Shown in pieces: positions 33,920 to 44,200 of a stretch of 64,000 nucleotides of DNA. The stretch is taken from contig JBGSKC010000077.1 of assembly GCA_041741415.1 (NCBI GenBank), forward strand, positions 1 through 64,000, given 5' to 3'. The notes beneath the pieces are model-generated. The model made no database searches. It worked only from the letters and a program-made list of their open reading frames with translations, and was not told the origin of the DNA. The DNA comes from JANQTF01 sp041741415. GTDB taxonomy: Bacteria > Bacteroidota > Bacteroidia > J057. The stretch's first letter is position 1. Each line of letters starts with the position of its first letter. The position numbers and the translations under genes were made by a program.

Positions 33920-34801
33920 ATGAAATACCGCATTTCCAATTCCCTGCTCGAAGTCGTTGTGATGGACCAGGGGGCCGAATTGTGCTCCATTCGCGACCTC
34001 GCGCGCGACACAGAGCTTCTGTGGCAGGCTGATCCCGCAGTGTGGCCACGCCACGCGCCCGTGTTGTTTCCCGTTGTGGGCCGACTGAAGGGCGACAGCT
34101 ATGTATTTGAAGGACAGCGATATGCCCTTCCTCAGCATGGGTTTGCCCGCGACCTAGACTTTGAATTGGTGGACCAGGGGCCCGAACACCTCACCTTTCG
34201 CCTCGAAGACAACGAGCACACACGCCCGCGCTATCCTTTTTCCTTTGTGCTTGACCTCACCTATCGCCTCGAAGAAGGCCAGCTGGTGGTGGATCATCAG
34301 CTTCATAACCGCGGAGAAGGCACCATGTGGTTTTCGCTCGGCGCACACCCCGGTTTTCGCTGCCCAATCGACCCCGAAAAAGAAAGCTATGCCGACTACG
34401 ACCTTGTCTTTGAATTGCCCGAAACCCAGAACACCTGGCGCCTGACTGGTGGCTTGTTTGATGGCCGAACCGAGCCCATCCTTGACAACCAGCGAATCCT
34501 GCCCCTGACACATGAGTTGTTTGACCAGGACGCCCTCGTTTTTGAAGGATTGAACTCCTCATGGGTTGGCATTCGCTCACGCCTGAGCGGCTACGGGGTG
34601 CGGATGCACAGTCAGGGCTGGCCCTTTTATGGCATCTGGGCAAAACCCAATGGCGATTTTGTGTGCCTGGAGCCATGGTTTGGCCATGCTGATCACACCA
34701 CCGTTTCGGGAGAACTCACCGAAAAACCAGGTATCCTCACCGTAGAAACAGGAGGTTCCTGGAAAGCCACTTACTGTGTTGAGCCGGGTTTCTTTTCCTG
34801 A
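33920..34801 (+). CDS. aldose 1-epimerase family protein (LacX-like)
   Basis: Protein of 293 aa of the aldose 1-epimerase/galactose mutarotase superfamily, LacX-like group. Motifs: MDQGAELCSIRDL near the N-terminus, PVLFPVVGRLKGDSY, ALPQHGFARDLDFELV, WFSLGAHPGFRCP with the catalytic-type histidine, and CLEPWFGHADHT at the C-terminus with the glutamate. It may interconvert anomers of a sugar, possibly a sugar phosphate. The start is M at 33920. Confidence 0.9.
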   Translation: MKYRISNSLLEVVVMDQGAELCSIRDLARDTELLWQADPAVWPRHAPVLFPVVGRLKGDSYVFEGQRYALPQHGFARDLDFELVDQGPEHLTFRLEDNEHTRPRYPFSFVLDLTYRLEEGQLVVDHQLHNRGEGTMWFSLGAHPGFRCPIDPEKESYADYDLVFELPETQNTWRLTGGLFDGRTEPILDNQRILPLTHELFDQDALVFEGLNSSWVGIRSRLSGYGVRMHSQGWPFYGIWAKPNGDFVCLEPWFGHADHTTVSGELTEKPGILTVETGGSWKATYCVEPGFFS

Positions 34802-34844
34802 AAAAGAAATTCTGCAGATTTTTCCCTTTCTGGCCATTTACCTG

Positions 34845-35432
34845 ATGATGATGAAGACCATTTGTGTGTTTTGCGGAGCGAATTCCGGGTTTTCGACCGA
34901 GTATGCCGAAGCTGCCAGGAGCCTGGGACGGTTGCTCGCAGGGCGGAAAATCAGGATGGTTTTTGGAGCGGGGAAAGTGGGGCTCATGGGCATCATTGCC
35001 GATGAAATGCTGGCCCACGGAGGCGAGGTCATCGGGGTGATTCCCCATTTTCTCATGGCCAAAGAAGTGGGACACACCGGGCTCACAGAATTGATCCAGA
35101 CCGAAACCATGCACGAGCGGAAGAAAATCATGGCCGATCTTTCGGACGGGTTTATTGCCATGCCTGGCGGTTTTGGCACCATGGATGAGCTGAACGAAAT
35201 CCTGACCTGGGCCCAGCTTGGGCTTCACAGCGATCCCATCGGGTTGCTCAATGTAGCCGGCTATTTCGATCCCTTGCTCGGCATGTTTGACCACATGGTG
35301 AAAGAGGGCTTTCTGCGGCAGGAAAATAGATCTCTTGTTCTGGATGACGCAGACGGAGCGCCACTGTTGGCGAAAATGGAATCTTTTGTGTCGCCGCAGG
35401 TCCCCAAATGGTTGACCGAAGGCCAGGAGTAA
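34845..35432 (+). CDS. LOG family cytokinin-riboside phosphoribohydrolase-like protein
   Basis: Protein of about 195 aa, TIGR00730/LOG family. Residues 3-90 fit the Rossmann-like fold (KTICVFCGANSGFSTEYAEAA, RKIRMVFGAGKVGLMGIIADEML, MHERKKIMADLSDGFIAMPGGFGTMDELNEI) with the PGGFGTMDE motif at about residues 103-111. Enzymes of this family hydrolyse nucleotide-linked N6-modified adenine or AMP-type substrates to ribose 5-phosphate. Three ATG codons in a row (34845, 34848, 34851) make the exact start ambiguous. Confidence 0.9.
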   Translation: MMMKTICVFCGANSGFSTEYAEAARSLGRLLAGRKIRMVFGAGKVGLMGIIADEMLAHGGEVIGVIPHFLMAKEVGHTGLTELIQTETMHERKKIMADLSDGFIAMPGGFGTMDELNEILTWAQLGLHSDPIGLLNVAGYFDPLLGMFDHMVKEGFLRQENRSLVLDDADGAPLLAKMESFVSPQVPKWLTEGQE

Positions 35433-35482
35433 CGCTTTCGCCATCAACAGTTCCGACTTGCTTTGCTATCGGGCCTAACCAC

Positions 35483-36373
35483 ATGAACAGACGCCAACTC
35501 CTACACCTTGCCGGCCTCGCCGGTGCTTCTACCCTACTGGGAATGAATCGTTTACAAGATCTCCACCGCTTCAGCGAAGAGCTGCCGGGATCCGACCCGA
35601 TGCCTGTGTTGTTTCTCGGGCATGGCAGCCCGATGAATGCTATTGAAGAAAACCAGTTTGTGAGAGGATTCCGGGAAACGGGCGCAGCCTTGCCCCGTCC
35701 TGCGGCCATACTGTGCGTTTCGGCGCATTGGTTTACCCGTGGCACAAAGGTGACGGCCATGGCCATGCCGCCAACAATCCACGATTTTGGCGGCTTCCCG
35801 GAGGCGTTGTTTCAGGTGCAATACCCTGCCCCCGGCAGCCCTGAACTCGCCCGTGATACACAAGCTCTGCTCGCCCCCACCGCGGTGGAGCTCAGCCAGG
35901 AGTGGGGCCTCGACCATGGAGCATGGTCAGTCATCAAGCACCTCTACCCCGGTGCAGATGTGCCCGTGATCCAGATGAGCATCGACTACACCCAGCCTCC
36001 GGCCTATCATTTTGGGCTGGCAAAACAGTTGCAAAGCCTCCGCAACAAAGGGGTCCTGATCGTGGGGAGTGGCAACATTGTCCACAACCTCCGCATGATG
36101 GATTTCCGGAACATGGACAAGGACGATCATGGCTACGATTGGGCACGGGAAGCGAGGGCCACTGTCAACCAGCATCTGCTTTCAGGTGATGTGCAGCCGT
36201 TGCTGCAGTATCACCAGGGAGGGCAGGCCCTGCAGATGGCCATTCCCACACCAGACCATTACTTGCCGCTGATCTACAGCCTGGGAGTAAGGCGCGAGCA
36301 GGAAGAATTGATGCTGTTTAATGACAAGATGGTAGGAGGCAGCATCAGCATGACCTCGGTGAAGATCGGATGA
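35483..36373 (+). CDS. ygiD: 4,5-DOPA dioxygenase extradiol, YgiD-like
   Basis: Protein of 296 aa of the LigB/DODA extradiol dioxygenase family. PVLFLGHGSPMNAI near residues 41-54, AILCVSAHWFTRGTKVTA, HDFGGFPEALFQVQYPAPGSPELA, GLDHGAWSVIKHLYP and GSGNIVHNLRMMDF contain the histidine metal ligands. The N-terminus NRRQLLHLAGLAGAS has a twin-arginine-like pattern, so export is possible; the mature enzyme would start near residue 38. Substrate in bacteria of this kind is unknown. Confidence 0.9.
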   Translation: MNRRQLLHLAGLAGASTLLGMNRLQDLHRFSEELPGSDPMPVLFLGHGSPMNAIEENQFVRGFRETGAALPRPAAILCVSAHWFTRGTKVTAMAMPPTIHDFGGFPEALFQVQYPAPGSPELARDTQALLAPTAVELSQEWGLDHGAWSVIKHLYPGADVPVIQMSIDYTQPPAYHFGLAKQLQSLRNKGVLIVGSGNIVHNLRMMDFRNMDKDDHGYDWAREARATVNQHLLSGDVQPLLQYHQGGQALQMAIPTPDHYLPLIYSLGVRREQEELMLFNDKMVGGSISMTSVKIG

Positions 36374-36482
36374 GAAAAGGAAAGTTGGCCGAAGTATGCC
36401 TACTGAACTTGCTTGAATTGCTCTTCTGAGCTAGCAGGTGCCTTGCCAAAATACCATAGCTGGCCCATTTGCAGCCAAACCA

Positions 36483-36842
36483 TTACTCTCCAAACACCCC
36501 CACATGCCACAAAATTCCGGAAGGATCATGGACGAAGCACTCGCTGCCCCAGTCCTGGTAGCGAATGGGTAGCACCCGTACTCCGGGAAACTGCCCCGGC
36601 AGGTCCAGCGAAACCAGATGCTCGAAGGCAGCCTCAACGTTCTGCACTTCCAAAAACACCATCGTGTTGTTCACCCACTCTTCCACAAAGGCATCCTGAA
36701 GGTAGAAAGCCGTATTTCCAAGTTTGAAAACCGACAAATCTGCGGAGAGCTGAATTTCAGCAAAGCCCCAGGCGTGGTAAAAACGGCGCGACAGCTCGAA
36801 ATCTTTCGCACCAATAAAAGGTCGAATGGAAATGGGATTCAT
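36483..36842 (-). CDS. VOC family (glyoxalase/bleomycin resistance-like) protein
   Basis: Protein of 119 aa with a single vicinal-oxygen-chelate fold. SIRPFIGAKDFELSRRFYHAWGFAE at the N-terminus and WGSECFVHDPSGILWHVG at the C-terminus are the usual beta-alpha-beta modules. The function is unknown. Such proteins often dimerise into paired domains. Confidence 0.85.
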   Translation of the reverse strand: MNPISIRPFIGAKDFELSRRFYHAWGFAEIQLSADLSVFKLGNTAFYLQDAFVEEWVNNTMVFLEVQNVEAAFEHLVSLDLPGQFPGVRVLPIRYQDWGSECFVHDPSGILWHVGVFGE

Positions 36843-36967
36843 GGGCGTGGATTTAAGAGAGATTGGGAAAAAAGTGAAATAAATTTAGGAAGCTGCCAGG
36901 TTGTTTGCAAATAAAATTAGAAAAGTTAGGAAGTTTTGGGCGCTGAGCCTATCGAAGGGTGAGATGA

Positions 36968-37030
36968 GAGGTTTTGGGTGAAGCTAAGCCTAACATTATG
37001 GTGCCTTTCAGAACCACAACCCAAAACCTC
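36968..37030. repeat. 12-bp inverted repeat downstream of parC
   Basis: GAGGTTTTGGGT (36968-36979) and ACCCAAAACCTC (37019-37030) are exact complements, separated by 39 bp. The repeat lies next to the parC stop codon (37041, minus strand) and could end its transcript, although the loop is long and no clear T tract follows. Confidence 0.45.
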
Positions 37031-37040
37031 CCTGGCTTCC

Positions 37041-39644
37041 TCAAAATAAAGCCGTCTGGCCATTTTCGTCCAGGCTGGGCTTGTCCCAGGCAATGGTGTC
37101 GCCAGTGCGCAGCGGTTCTTCCGCCTCTTCTTCCTCTTCTTCGAGCAGTTCAGGTGGGGTGGCCACGCGTTGGATTTTGCTCACCGTCCGTCGATCGAGC
37201 TTGTTGCCCAGGGCCTTCCAGCCTTTCACATCAATGAAGGCCTCCAGATCCAGCGTGACTTCTTCGTTCTGCTTTGTTTTGGTCGACGCCAAAAACTGCA
37301 CATGGGTGTGGGCGTCGGTGGTAGCCAGCACCAGCTTCGATCCGCTGGCTTCGGTGATGAATGAGAAGCGCTTGTCAAGCGTGGCGGTTTCGACGTGGAA
37401 ACGTTTGACGTAGTAATCCTTCGATTCGCCGTCGTAGTACAGGGCCGTAATAACAGTATCTTCCTGCAATTGCCTCACCTCCAGCACTTTGTTGAAATCG
37501 TAGCGGTGCGTCAGCTCAAAATCGGTCACCTCGTAGGTGCCGTCGCTGAATAGCACCAGCACTTTGTCGTCGGTATCAAATTCTCCGACAAACTGGCCTC
37601 GCTCGTCGGTGTTGAGGCGGCCCGTGTGGGGGTCATACCAGATTTTGATGCCGCCAAGGGTAGAAGAGCCAACTTCTTTCTGGGTGATTTTCCGGATCGG
37701 GTACTTCGACAGCACATTTCCCTGCGAGGCGCGGCCTTTGATGGCCAATTCGCCAAATTCGAAGTCAAACACCTTGATCTTCGCCCGGCAATTCGGGGTG
37801 AGATGCACTGTCACCACCTCGCTCTCGCTGTTGGGGTGGGCCTGAAAATACAGCAATTTCGAGCCCGCGCTGCCCTTTGTGATGTCGTACTCACGGTCGC
37901 GCGTCACGGCTGTCACAGAGAAGCGCTTAACAAAGTTTTTACCTTCCTCAGGGTCCCGGTAAATAGCATGATAGACTTTCCGCTCGTCGTTCTTTTTCCA
38001 GACATCGACATAGATAATGTCTTTGCCCACAAAAGCCTTGTCCGAAACCTTCACCACCAGATATTTGCCATCCGCCCGGAACACAATGATATCGTCGAGG
38101 TCGGAGCAATCGCACACATACTCATCTTTCTTCAGGCCATAACCCACAAAGCCTTCCTTGCGGTTGACGTAGAGTTTTTCATTCGCCACGGCCACCTGCT
38201 GCACCTGGATGGTATCAAAGGACTGGATGCGGGTTTTCCGTTCGCGGCCCTTGCCGTAGGTATCGATCAGGCGCTGATAATGGGCAATTGTGAAGTCGGT
38301 AAGATGAGCCAGGTGATGCTCCGTTTTCGCAATTTCTTCCTCCAGCTCGCGCATCAGCTCGTCGGCTTTGAAGGAATTGAAGCGGGAAATGCGCTTGATG
38401 CGAATTTCGGTGAGGCGCAGAATGTCCTCCTCAATGATCTCACGGTAAAACTTCGGCTTAAAGGGATCCAGCCCTTTGTCGATGGTTTGGATAACCGCTT
38501 CCCAGGTTTCGCATTCTTCGATGTCGCGGTAGATGCGATTTTCGATGAAAATCTTTTCCAGCGAGGAGAACAGCAGTTTTTCACGCAGTTCCGACAACTG
38601 AACCTCCAGGTCGCGTTTCAGCAGATCGCGTGTGTGGAGGGTCGAAATCCGCAGAATTTCATCGACATCGAGGAAATAGGGCTTGTCATCGATAATCACG
38701 CAGGCATTGGGCGAAATCGACACCTCGCAATCGGTGAAGGCATAAAGGGCATCCATCGTCACCTCCGGCGAAACGCCTGGGGCGATTTCCACTTCCACCT
38801 CCACTTCCTGGGCGGTGTTGTCCACCACCTTTTTGACCTTGATTTTCCCTTTGTCGGTCGCCTTTACGATCGACTCAATGAGCGTGGAAGTCGTGACGCC
38901 GTAGGGCAGATCTTTGACATGCAGGGTGGCCTTGTCAATAATCTCGATGCGGGCGCGCACCCTCACTTTGCCTCCCCTTCCACCGCCCTGGTAATGCCCG
39001 GCATCAATCATGCCTCCGGCAGGGAAATCAGGAATGAGGCGGGTCGTTTGGCCGCGAAGAATGGCAATGGCCCCTTCGCACAGCTCAATGAAGTTGTGGG
39101 GCAGAATTTTGGTCGAAAGGCCCACCGCAATCCCGTCTACGCCCTGGGCGAGAACGAGTGGAAACTTCATGGGCAGGGCAATGGGCTCCCTTTTCCGCCC
39201 GTCGTAGGAGGCTTGCCAGTCGGTGATTTTGCCATTAAACCCGACGTCGAGGGCAAACTTGGACAGCCTGGATTCGATGTAGCGGGGTGCAGCAGCTGAA
39301 TCGCCGGTGCGCACATCGCCCCAGTTGCCCTGGGTGTCGATGAGCAAATCTTTCTGGCCGAGGTTCACGAGGGCATCCCCAATGGCAGCATCGCCGTGGG
39401 GGTGGTATTGCATCGTTTGCCCGATGACGTTGGCCACTTTATGGAAGCGCCCGTCATCCATCTCCTTCATGGCATGCAGGATACGCCGCTGAACGGGCTT
39501 CAGCCCATCCATGAGCAGCGGCACCGCCCGCTCCAGAATGACGTAGGAGGCGTAGTCGAGAAAATAGTTTTCGTACATCCCCGAAATGGGGAGCGTGCCG
39601 GGTTCAACGCCCCCGGCGGGTGTTACACTGCCATTCGACTCCAT
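37041..39644 (-). CDS. parC: DNA topoisomerase IV subunit A-like protein (ParC/GyrA)
   Basis: Type II topoisomerase subunit of 867 aa that cuts and rejoins DNA. YENYFLDYASYVILERAVPLLMDGLKPVQRRILHAMKEM opens the winged-helix core (split at 20: YASYVILERAVPLLMDGL and KPVQRRILHAM). The catalytic tyrosine is Y122 in AAAPRYIESRLSKFA. QYHPHGDAAIGDALV is the conserved active-site loop. The C-terminal half is the beta-pinwheel with repeats such as FVGYGLKKDEYVCDCSDLDDI. The last 30 residues are acidic. No partner parE/gyrB gene is near. Confidence 0.92.
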   Translation of the reverse strand: MESNGSVTPAGGVEPGTLPISGMYENYFLDYASYVILERAVPLLMDGLKPVQRRILHAMKEMDDGRFHKVANVIGQTMQYHPHGDAAIGDALVNLGQKDLLIDTQGNWGDVRTGDSAAAPRYIESRLSKFALDVGFNGKITDWQASYDGRKREPIALPMKFPLVLAQGVDGIAVGLSTKILPHNFIELCEGAIAILRGQTTRLIPDFPAGGMIDAGHYQGGGRGGKVRVRARIEIIDKATLHVKDLPYGVTTSTLIESIVKATDKGKIKVKKVVDNTAQEVEVEVEIAPGVSPEVTMDALYAFTDCEVSISPNACVIIDDKPYFLDVDEILRISTLHTRDLLKRDLEVQLSELREKLLFSSLEKIFIENRIYRDIEECETWEAVIQTIDKGLDPFKPKFYREIIEEDILRLTEIRIKRISRFNSFKADELMRELEEEIAKTEHHLAHLTDFTIAHYQRLIDTYGKGRERKTRIQSFDTIQVQQVAVANEKLYVNRKEGFVGYGLKKDEYVCDCSDLDDIIVFRADGKYLVVKVSDKAFVGKDIIYVDVWKKNDERKVYHAIYRDPEEGKNFVKRFSVTAVTRDREYDITKGSAGSKLLYFQAHPNSESEVVTVHLTPNCRAKIKVFDFEFGELAIKGRASQGNVLSKYPIRKITQKEVGSSTLGGIKIWYDPHTGRLNTDERGQFVGEFDTDDKVLVLFSDGTYEVTDFELTHRYDFNKVLEVRQLQEDTVITALYYDGESKDYYVKRFHVETATLDKRFSFITEASGSKLVLATTDAHTHVQFLASTKTKQNEEVTLDLEAFIDVKGWKALGNKLDRRTVSKIQRVATPPELLEEEEEEAEEPLRTGDTIAWDKPSLDENGQTALF

Positions 39645-39766
39645 ATTCCTCGCTGAACTTCAAGACTTGTCCGAATAATGAGGCGCTAAGATAGGAGGAG
39701 GAATTGGATTCCGCAAACCATTTGCCAAATTAATTAGCAAATTCTCAAAAAATTAGGCCCACCTGC

Positions 39767-40552
39767 CTACAATTCCATGATCTCGATGTTGCGGAAGGCC
39801 ACAGGGTGACTTTCGCTTTGGAGCGAAATCCAGCCCTTGCCCAGTGGCGTACCATCAGGGCCGGCAGCCGGGTAGGCCGGAGAAATGGCCCCGCCGCCCA
39901 CCTGAGGCTTGGTGTAGGTGAGCACAGTGTCGCCCTCCACGATGTGGCGAATAAGGGAATCAGCAAACACTTCCACCATCACATTTACCCAGCCATCGCC
40001 GGGATAAGTTTTGGAATTTGAAACAAAGCAATGATCTGTGCGGAGCTCGCCATCCATCACCACGTTGGTGCCGGGTGTGCAGAGATTGGCTGTTGTGCGC
40101 TCGCCAGAGTCGCGCCCGCCGAGCAGTTGCACCTCGATGCAAAGAGGAAAATCCTGCTCCACAGCCATGCTGTTGGGGTCCTGGCAATGCACCATGATGC
40201 CGCTGTTGCGCCAGGCCCAGTCGGGCCCGGCCGTGGCTTGCTCCCCAAAGAATCGATATTGCATCCGGAAGCGGTAGCTGGAGTAGGGGCTTTTGTAAAA
40301 TAAATGGCCAAAACGGTCTGCAAACTCGCCCTCATAGCCTTCATACCCGACTGTGATCGCGCTGTCTGTTATCCGGAAGGTGTTGGCGTAGTTGTCGCCC
40401 AGGGCGTGGCCCCGGATTTTGGGGGTCCAGCCTTCCATGGTTTTGCCGTCAAACAGGGAAACCCAGGCGGGAGCGGCGGGCTCCTCTTTGGCTGCGGGCT
40501 GACAAGCCCAGACAATGGTAACAAGGATGAGAGTGGCGAGTAGGTGACGCAT
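39767..40552 (-). CDS. DUF1080 (3-keto-disaccharide hydrolase-like) lipoprotein
   Basis: Lipoprotein of 261 aa. MRHLLATLILVTIVWAC gives a lipobox with C17. The rest is the concanavalin-like DUF1080 fold: VSLFDGKTMEGWTPK, FRMQYRFFGEQATAGPDWAWRNSGIMVHCQ, FPLCIEVQLLGGRDSGERTTANLCTPG, GWISLQSESHPVAFRNIEI. Family members act on 3-keto sugars or bind glycans on the cell surface. Activity here is inferred from the family only. Confidence 0.88.
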   Translation of the reverse strand: MRHLLATLILVTIVWACQPAAKEEPAAPAWVSLFDGKTMEGWTPKIRGHALGDNYANTFRITDSAITVGYEGYEGEFADRFGHLFYKSPYSSYRFRMQYRFFGEQATAGPDWAWRNSGIMVHCQDPNSMAVEQDFPLCIEVQLLGGRDSGERTTANLCTPGTNVVMDGELRTDHCFVSNSKTYPGDGWVNVMVEVFADSLIRHIVEGDTVLTYTKPQVGGGAISPAYPAAGPDGTPLGKGWISLQSESHPVAFRNIEIMEL

Positions 40553-40592
40553 AGGGGTGAGAGTTGATAAAGAGCAATTAGCTCAAATTTTT

Positions 40593-41105
40593 TCAGGATC
40601 CTGTCCTGCCGGAGGCGGAAAGAACTTCCAGGAATCGCTTTTCCAGTTCGGGCACCGTGTGGGCGAAAGCCTGAATGGCTTCCAGGCGGCTTTGGAGCCA
40701 GGAGGATTCGGGGTTATGAGCGAGGGCAGAGATGGCGCAGGCCATCACGATTTTTCTGCCTCCTTCGACTTTCAGATACTGCTCTCTCAGCATCAGGCGC
40801 TGGAGCCGGGGAATTTCGAGGGACTCGATGCTGCTGGCAGCCATGAGGATCTCCACAACCTCCCGGCCGAGCAGGGCCTGGGTGGTATCGCGGGAAATAT
40901 GCTGCTCAAAAAAAGGGAAATACAGCCCGGCAATGGGAAGTTTGTCCCCTTCATTCGCTTCCCTGATCAAAATAGAAGCTGTGTGCAGCCCAACGGAAAG
41001 GGCGAGCCTGCCATCCTCCCACCGGGCCTCCGGGGCATGATCGCTGAGGTAGCGGGTGGCTTCCACGAAATTGGAAAGTGCCTTGGAGGAGTGCGGGGCT
41101 TTCAT
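40593..41105 (-). CDS. hypothetical protein
   Basis: Helix-rich protein of about 170 aa; start MKAPHSSKALSNFVE at 41105 (a GTG-like start two codons upstream is also possible). Hydrophobic heptads (LIREANEGDKLPIAGLY, LLGREVVEILMAA, RLQRLMLREQYLKVEGG) suggest an alpha-helical bundle. No domain is recognised. It lies close to the divergent DUF2723 gene. Confidence 0.6.
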   Translation of the reverse strand: MKAPHSSKALSNFVEATRYLSDHAPEARWEDGRLALSVGLHTASILIREANEGDKLPIAGLYFPFFEQHISRDTTQALLGREVVEILMAASSIESLEIPRLQRLMLREQYLKVEGGRKIVMACAISALAHNPESSWLQSRLEAIQAFAHTVPELEKRFLEVLSASGRTGS

Positions 41106-41212
41106 GCGCAAAAGTTACGAAATCCGGCAATGGATTTTGCTAATTTTGAACCCGTTAGCTACTTCCGGGTATTCCGAGTGCCCTTTCGATTGATTATCCT
41201 CCACCCTCCGAC

Positions 41213-44200
41213 ATGACTTCCTACCAACGCATCAACAACCTCGCAGGCTGGGCCATTTTTGCTGTGGCGCTTGTTGTTTATCTGCTCACGGTGGCCCCGA
41301 CGGCGAGCTTTTGGGACTGTGGCGAGTTCATTGCCTGTGCCAATGAGTTGGAAGTAACCCACCCGCCCGGCGCACCGCTTTTTCTGCTCATGGGCCGGAT
41401 CATGGCCATGCTGGCCATCGGTTCGGAAAATGTGGCCTGGATGGTGAACCTCCTTTCTGTGCTGGCAGGCGCCTTTACTACGCTCTTCACCTTCTGGTCC
41501 ACCACCATGCTGGCCAGCAAGGGCCTGGCAAACTTCGACTGGGACGAAGCCTCCAAAACCTGGACCGCAATGGGTGCCGGGGCGGTGGCAGGCCTCGTTT
41601 GCACCTTTGCAGATTCGGTCTGGTTCAATGCCGTGGAAGCGGAAGTATATGCCATGAGCGGCTTTTTCACCGCGATTGTATTCTGGCTCATGCTCAAATG
41701 GGAGGCCCGCGCCGACCAACCCGATCACCTCAAGTGGATTTTGCTCATCGCCTACCTCATGGGGCTCTCTACCGGGGTTCACCTCCTGAACCTGCTCACG
41801 GTGCCAGCCCTGGCATTGATGTACTTTTTCCGCAAATATCCCTTTTCCATCAAAGGACTTCTGAGCACCCTGGGCATTTCCGTGGCCATTCTTGCCGCCA
41901 TTCAATATGGAATTCTTCAGTATTCCATTTCCCTTGCCCGCTCCGCAGAGTTGATCTTTACCGGCACCCAAACCCGGGAAGGCGTGGTAACAGGTGGCTT
42001 GGGCCTGCCGCAGGGAACCGGCTCACTCGTGCTGATTTTCCTGGTGGTTCTGAGCCTCGTTTTACTGATCATCTACAGCCAGCGCAGGCAAAAGGTCGTG
42101 CTGAACACCGTTTTGCTCGCCCTGACCCTCGTGCTCATCGGCGCATCGAGCTACACAACCATTTACATTCGCTCCAATGCCGACCCCGCCATTGACATGA
42201 ACAACCCCGAAAACGTGTTCACCTTCCTCTCCTACATGCGGCGGGAACAATACGGCGACCGGCCTCTGGTTTACGGACCGATGTACAACGCAGCGTTGGT
42301 GCGCGAAGACGATGGCAGCCCTGTACGGGAGTCGAAGGGAATGAAATTCATGGTCATGGACAACTCCGGCCGCTACGTGGAGGATGTGGAGGAGTTTGAT
42401 TATCAGTATGATGAGGAAGTGTTGTTTCCCCGAATGTATGAGCCCAGCCGGTACAACAGCGGCCCCTATGGCTACATCAACTATGTGAGTAAAAAGGGCG
42501 AAGACCCCCGCAATCCTGCCGACGACAAACCCACCCGCCTGGAAGACCTGATCTTTTTCCTTGACTACCAGATCGGCCACATGTACCTGCGCTACTTCAT
42601 GTGGAATTTTGCCGGGCGGGAAAGCGACCTGCAGGACGACCGCTGGGAATCGGGCCTGGAGATGAACAGAGAAGCGAATGCGACAGCAGCAGAAGGGGAA
42701 AACAAGGGGAAGAATCACTATTTTTTCCTTCCCTTGTTTCTCGGTGTGCTGGGCCTCGTGTGGCAGTCAAATGTAAAAAAACAGGATGCTGCGATCCTGG
42801 CTCTGCTGTTTTTCTTCACAGGCATTGCCATTGTGCTGTATCTCAACCAGTATCCCGGCCAGCCCCGCGAGCGGGATTACAGCTATGCCGGTTCTTTCCA
42901 GGTGTTCAGCATCTGGGTAGGGTTGGGAGTAGTGTTTCTGGCTGATGTGCTGCGGAAATGGGTGGGAAGGCTCAGCCATTGGGTGGCCCTTGGCCTGGCC
43001 CTGGCTGCTCCGGTCCTCATGGCCGCCCAAAACTGGGACGACCACACCCGTGCCGGGCGCTGGATCGATATTGAATTCGCCAAAAACCTACTCGATTCCT
43101 GCGCTCCCAATGCCATTCTCTTCACCGGCGGCGACAACGATACCTTTCCACTCTGGTATGTGCAGGAGGTGGAAGGCTACCGGACAGACGTGCGGGTGGT
43201 GAACCTGGAACTGCTCATTTCCGACTGGTACATCGACCAGATGAAAGAACCGAAAAACCAGTCGGAGGCCCTGCCCATTACCATGGAGCGAAAAGACTAC
43301 CTCGGAGACCAGAGCATGGTGATTTATGGCTTTGGTGATCAACAAATTACCTTGCCCGTTGACCTCGAATCCTGCGTTGCCAACGGCGTTCTGAGCCTGG
43401 AAGAAGCGGCCCTTGCTGATGAAAAAATGGTCTGGGATTTTCAAGGCAGGCCAGGTGGATACATTTTGCGGAAAGACTCCGTGATCATCAACATCCTGCG
43501 CAATGTGGCCCGCGACGGCTGGAAGCGGCCCGTTTACTTCGGAAACACCATGCCGCAGGATAATTACGCCAGCCTGACGCCCTATTTCCGCAATGAGGGC
43601 CTCGCCTACCGCGTCATTCCCCTGAAAAAATCCGAACAAACCATCAACGACGAGTTCTACGGCACCCTCCGCCCTGACATCATGGAGCAGCGGCTCATGG
43701 AGCAGTTCAAGTTCACCGGCCTGAACGACCCCGGAGTGTATTTCGACGAACACATCCGCGACGTGATCATCGCCAACTACCGAAACGGCTTCTACCGGCT
43801 GGCAGCCACCTATGCCGGTGAGTTTGCCTGGCGAGATTCCATGGTGCAGTTCCTTCAAACCGGTATCGACTCAGCAGCGGCTCCTTCCGACAGCCTGCAA
43901 ATCCGTATCCAGGCACTGGATAGTGAAATGGAAGAACTTCGCGAGTCTGTGGTTCGGGCACTCGAAGCCAGCGAAGAACGAATTCCGACGGCTGTCATTC
44001 CCCAAAACAACCTCTACCTGCTGCTGCGCCAGGCAACAGTGCTGGCTACAGTCCGCGCTGAGGAACCCCTTGCTACGGCCTATGCTACGCTGGAAACCCG
44101 GGGGCTCTCCCAGCTTGCCGCGCTCGCTGCCAATGGAGCAGAAGTCAACCCGCGCTCCCTGCCCTTCCAGGCCATGCTCTATGTGATGCAGTTTCACCTC

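Noticed and set aside
37626..39299. 557-codon plus-strand frame opposite parC
   Set aside because: It is an antisense shadow of parC; the histidine- and glycine-rich translation is not protein-like.
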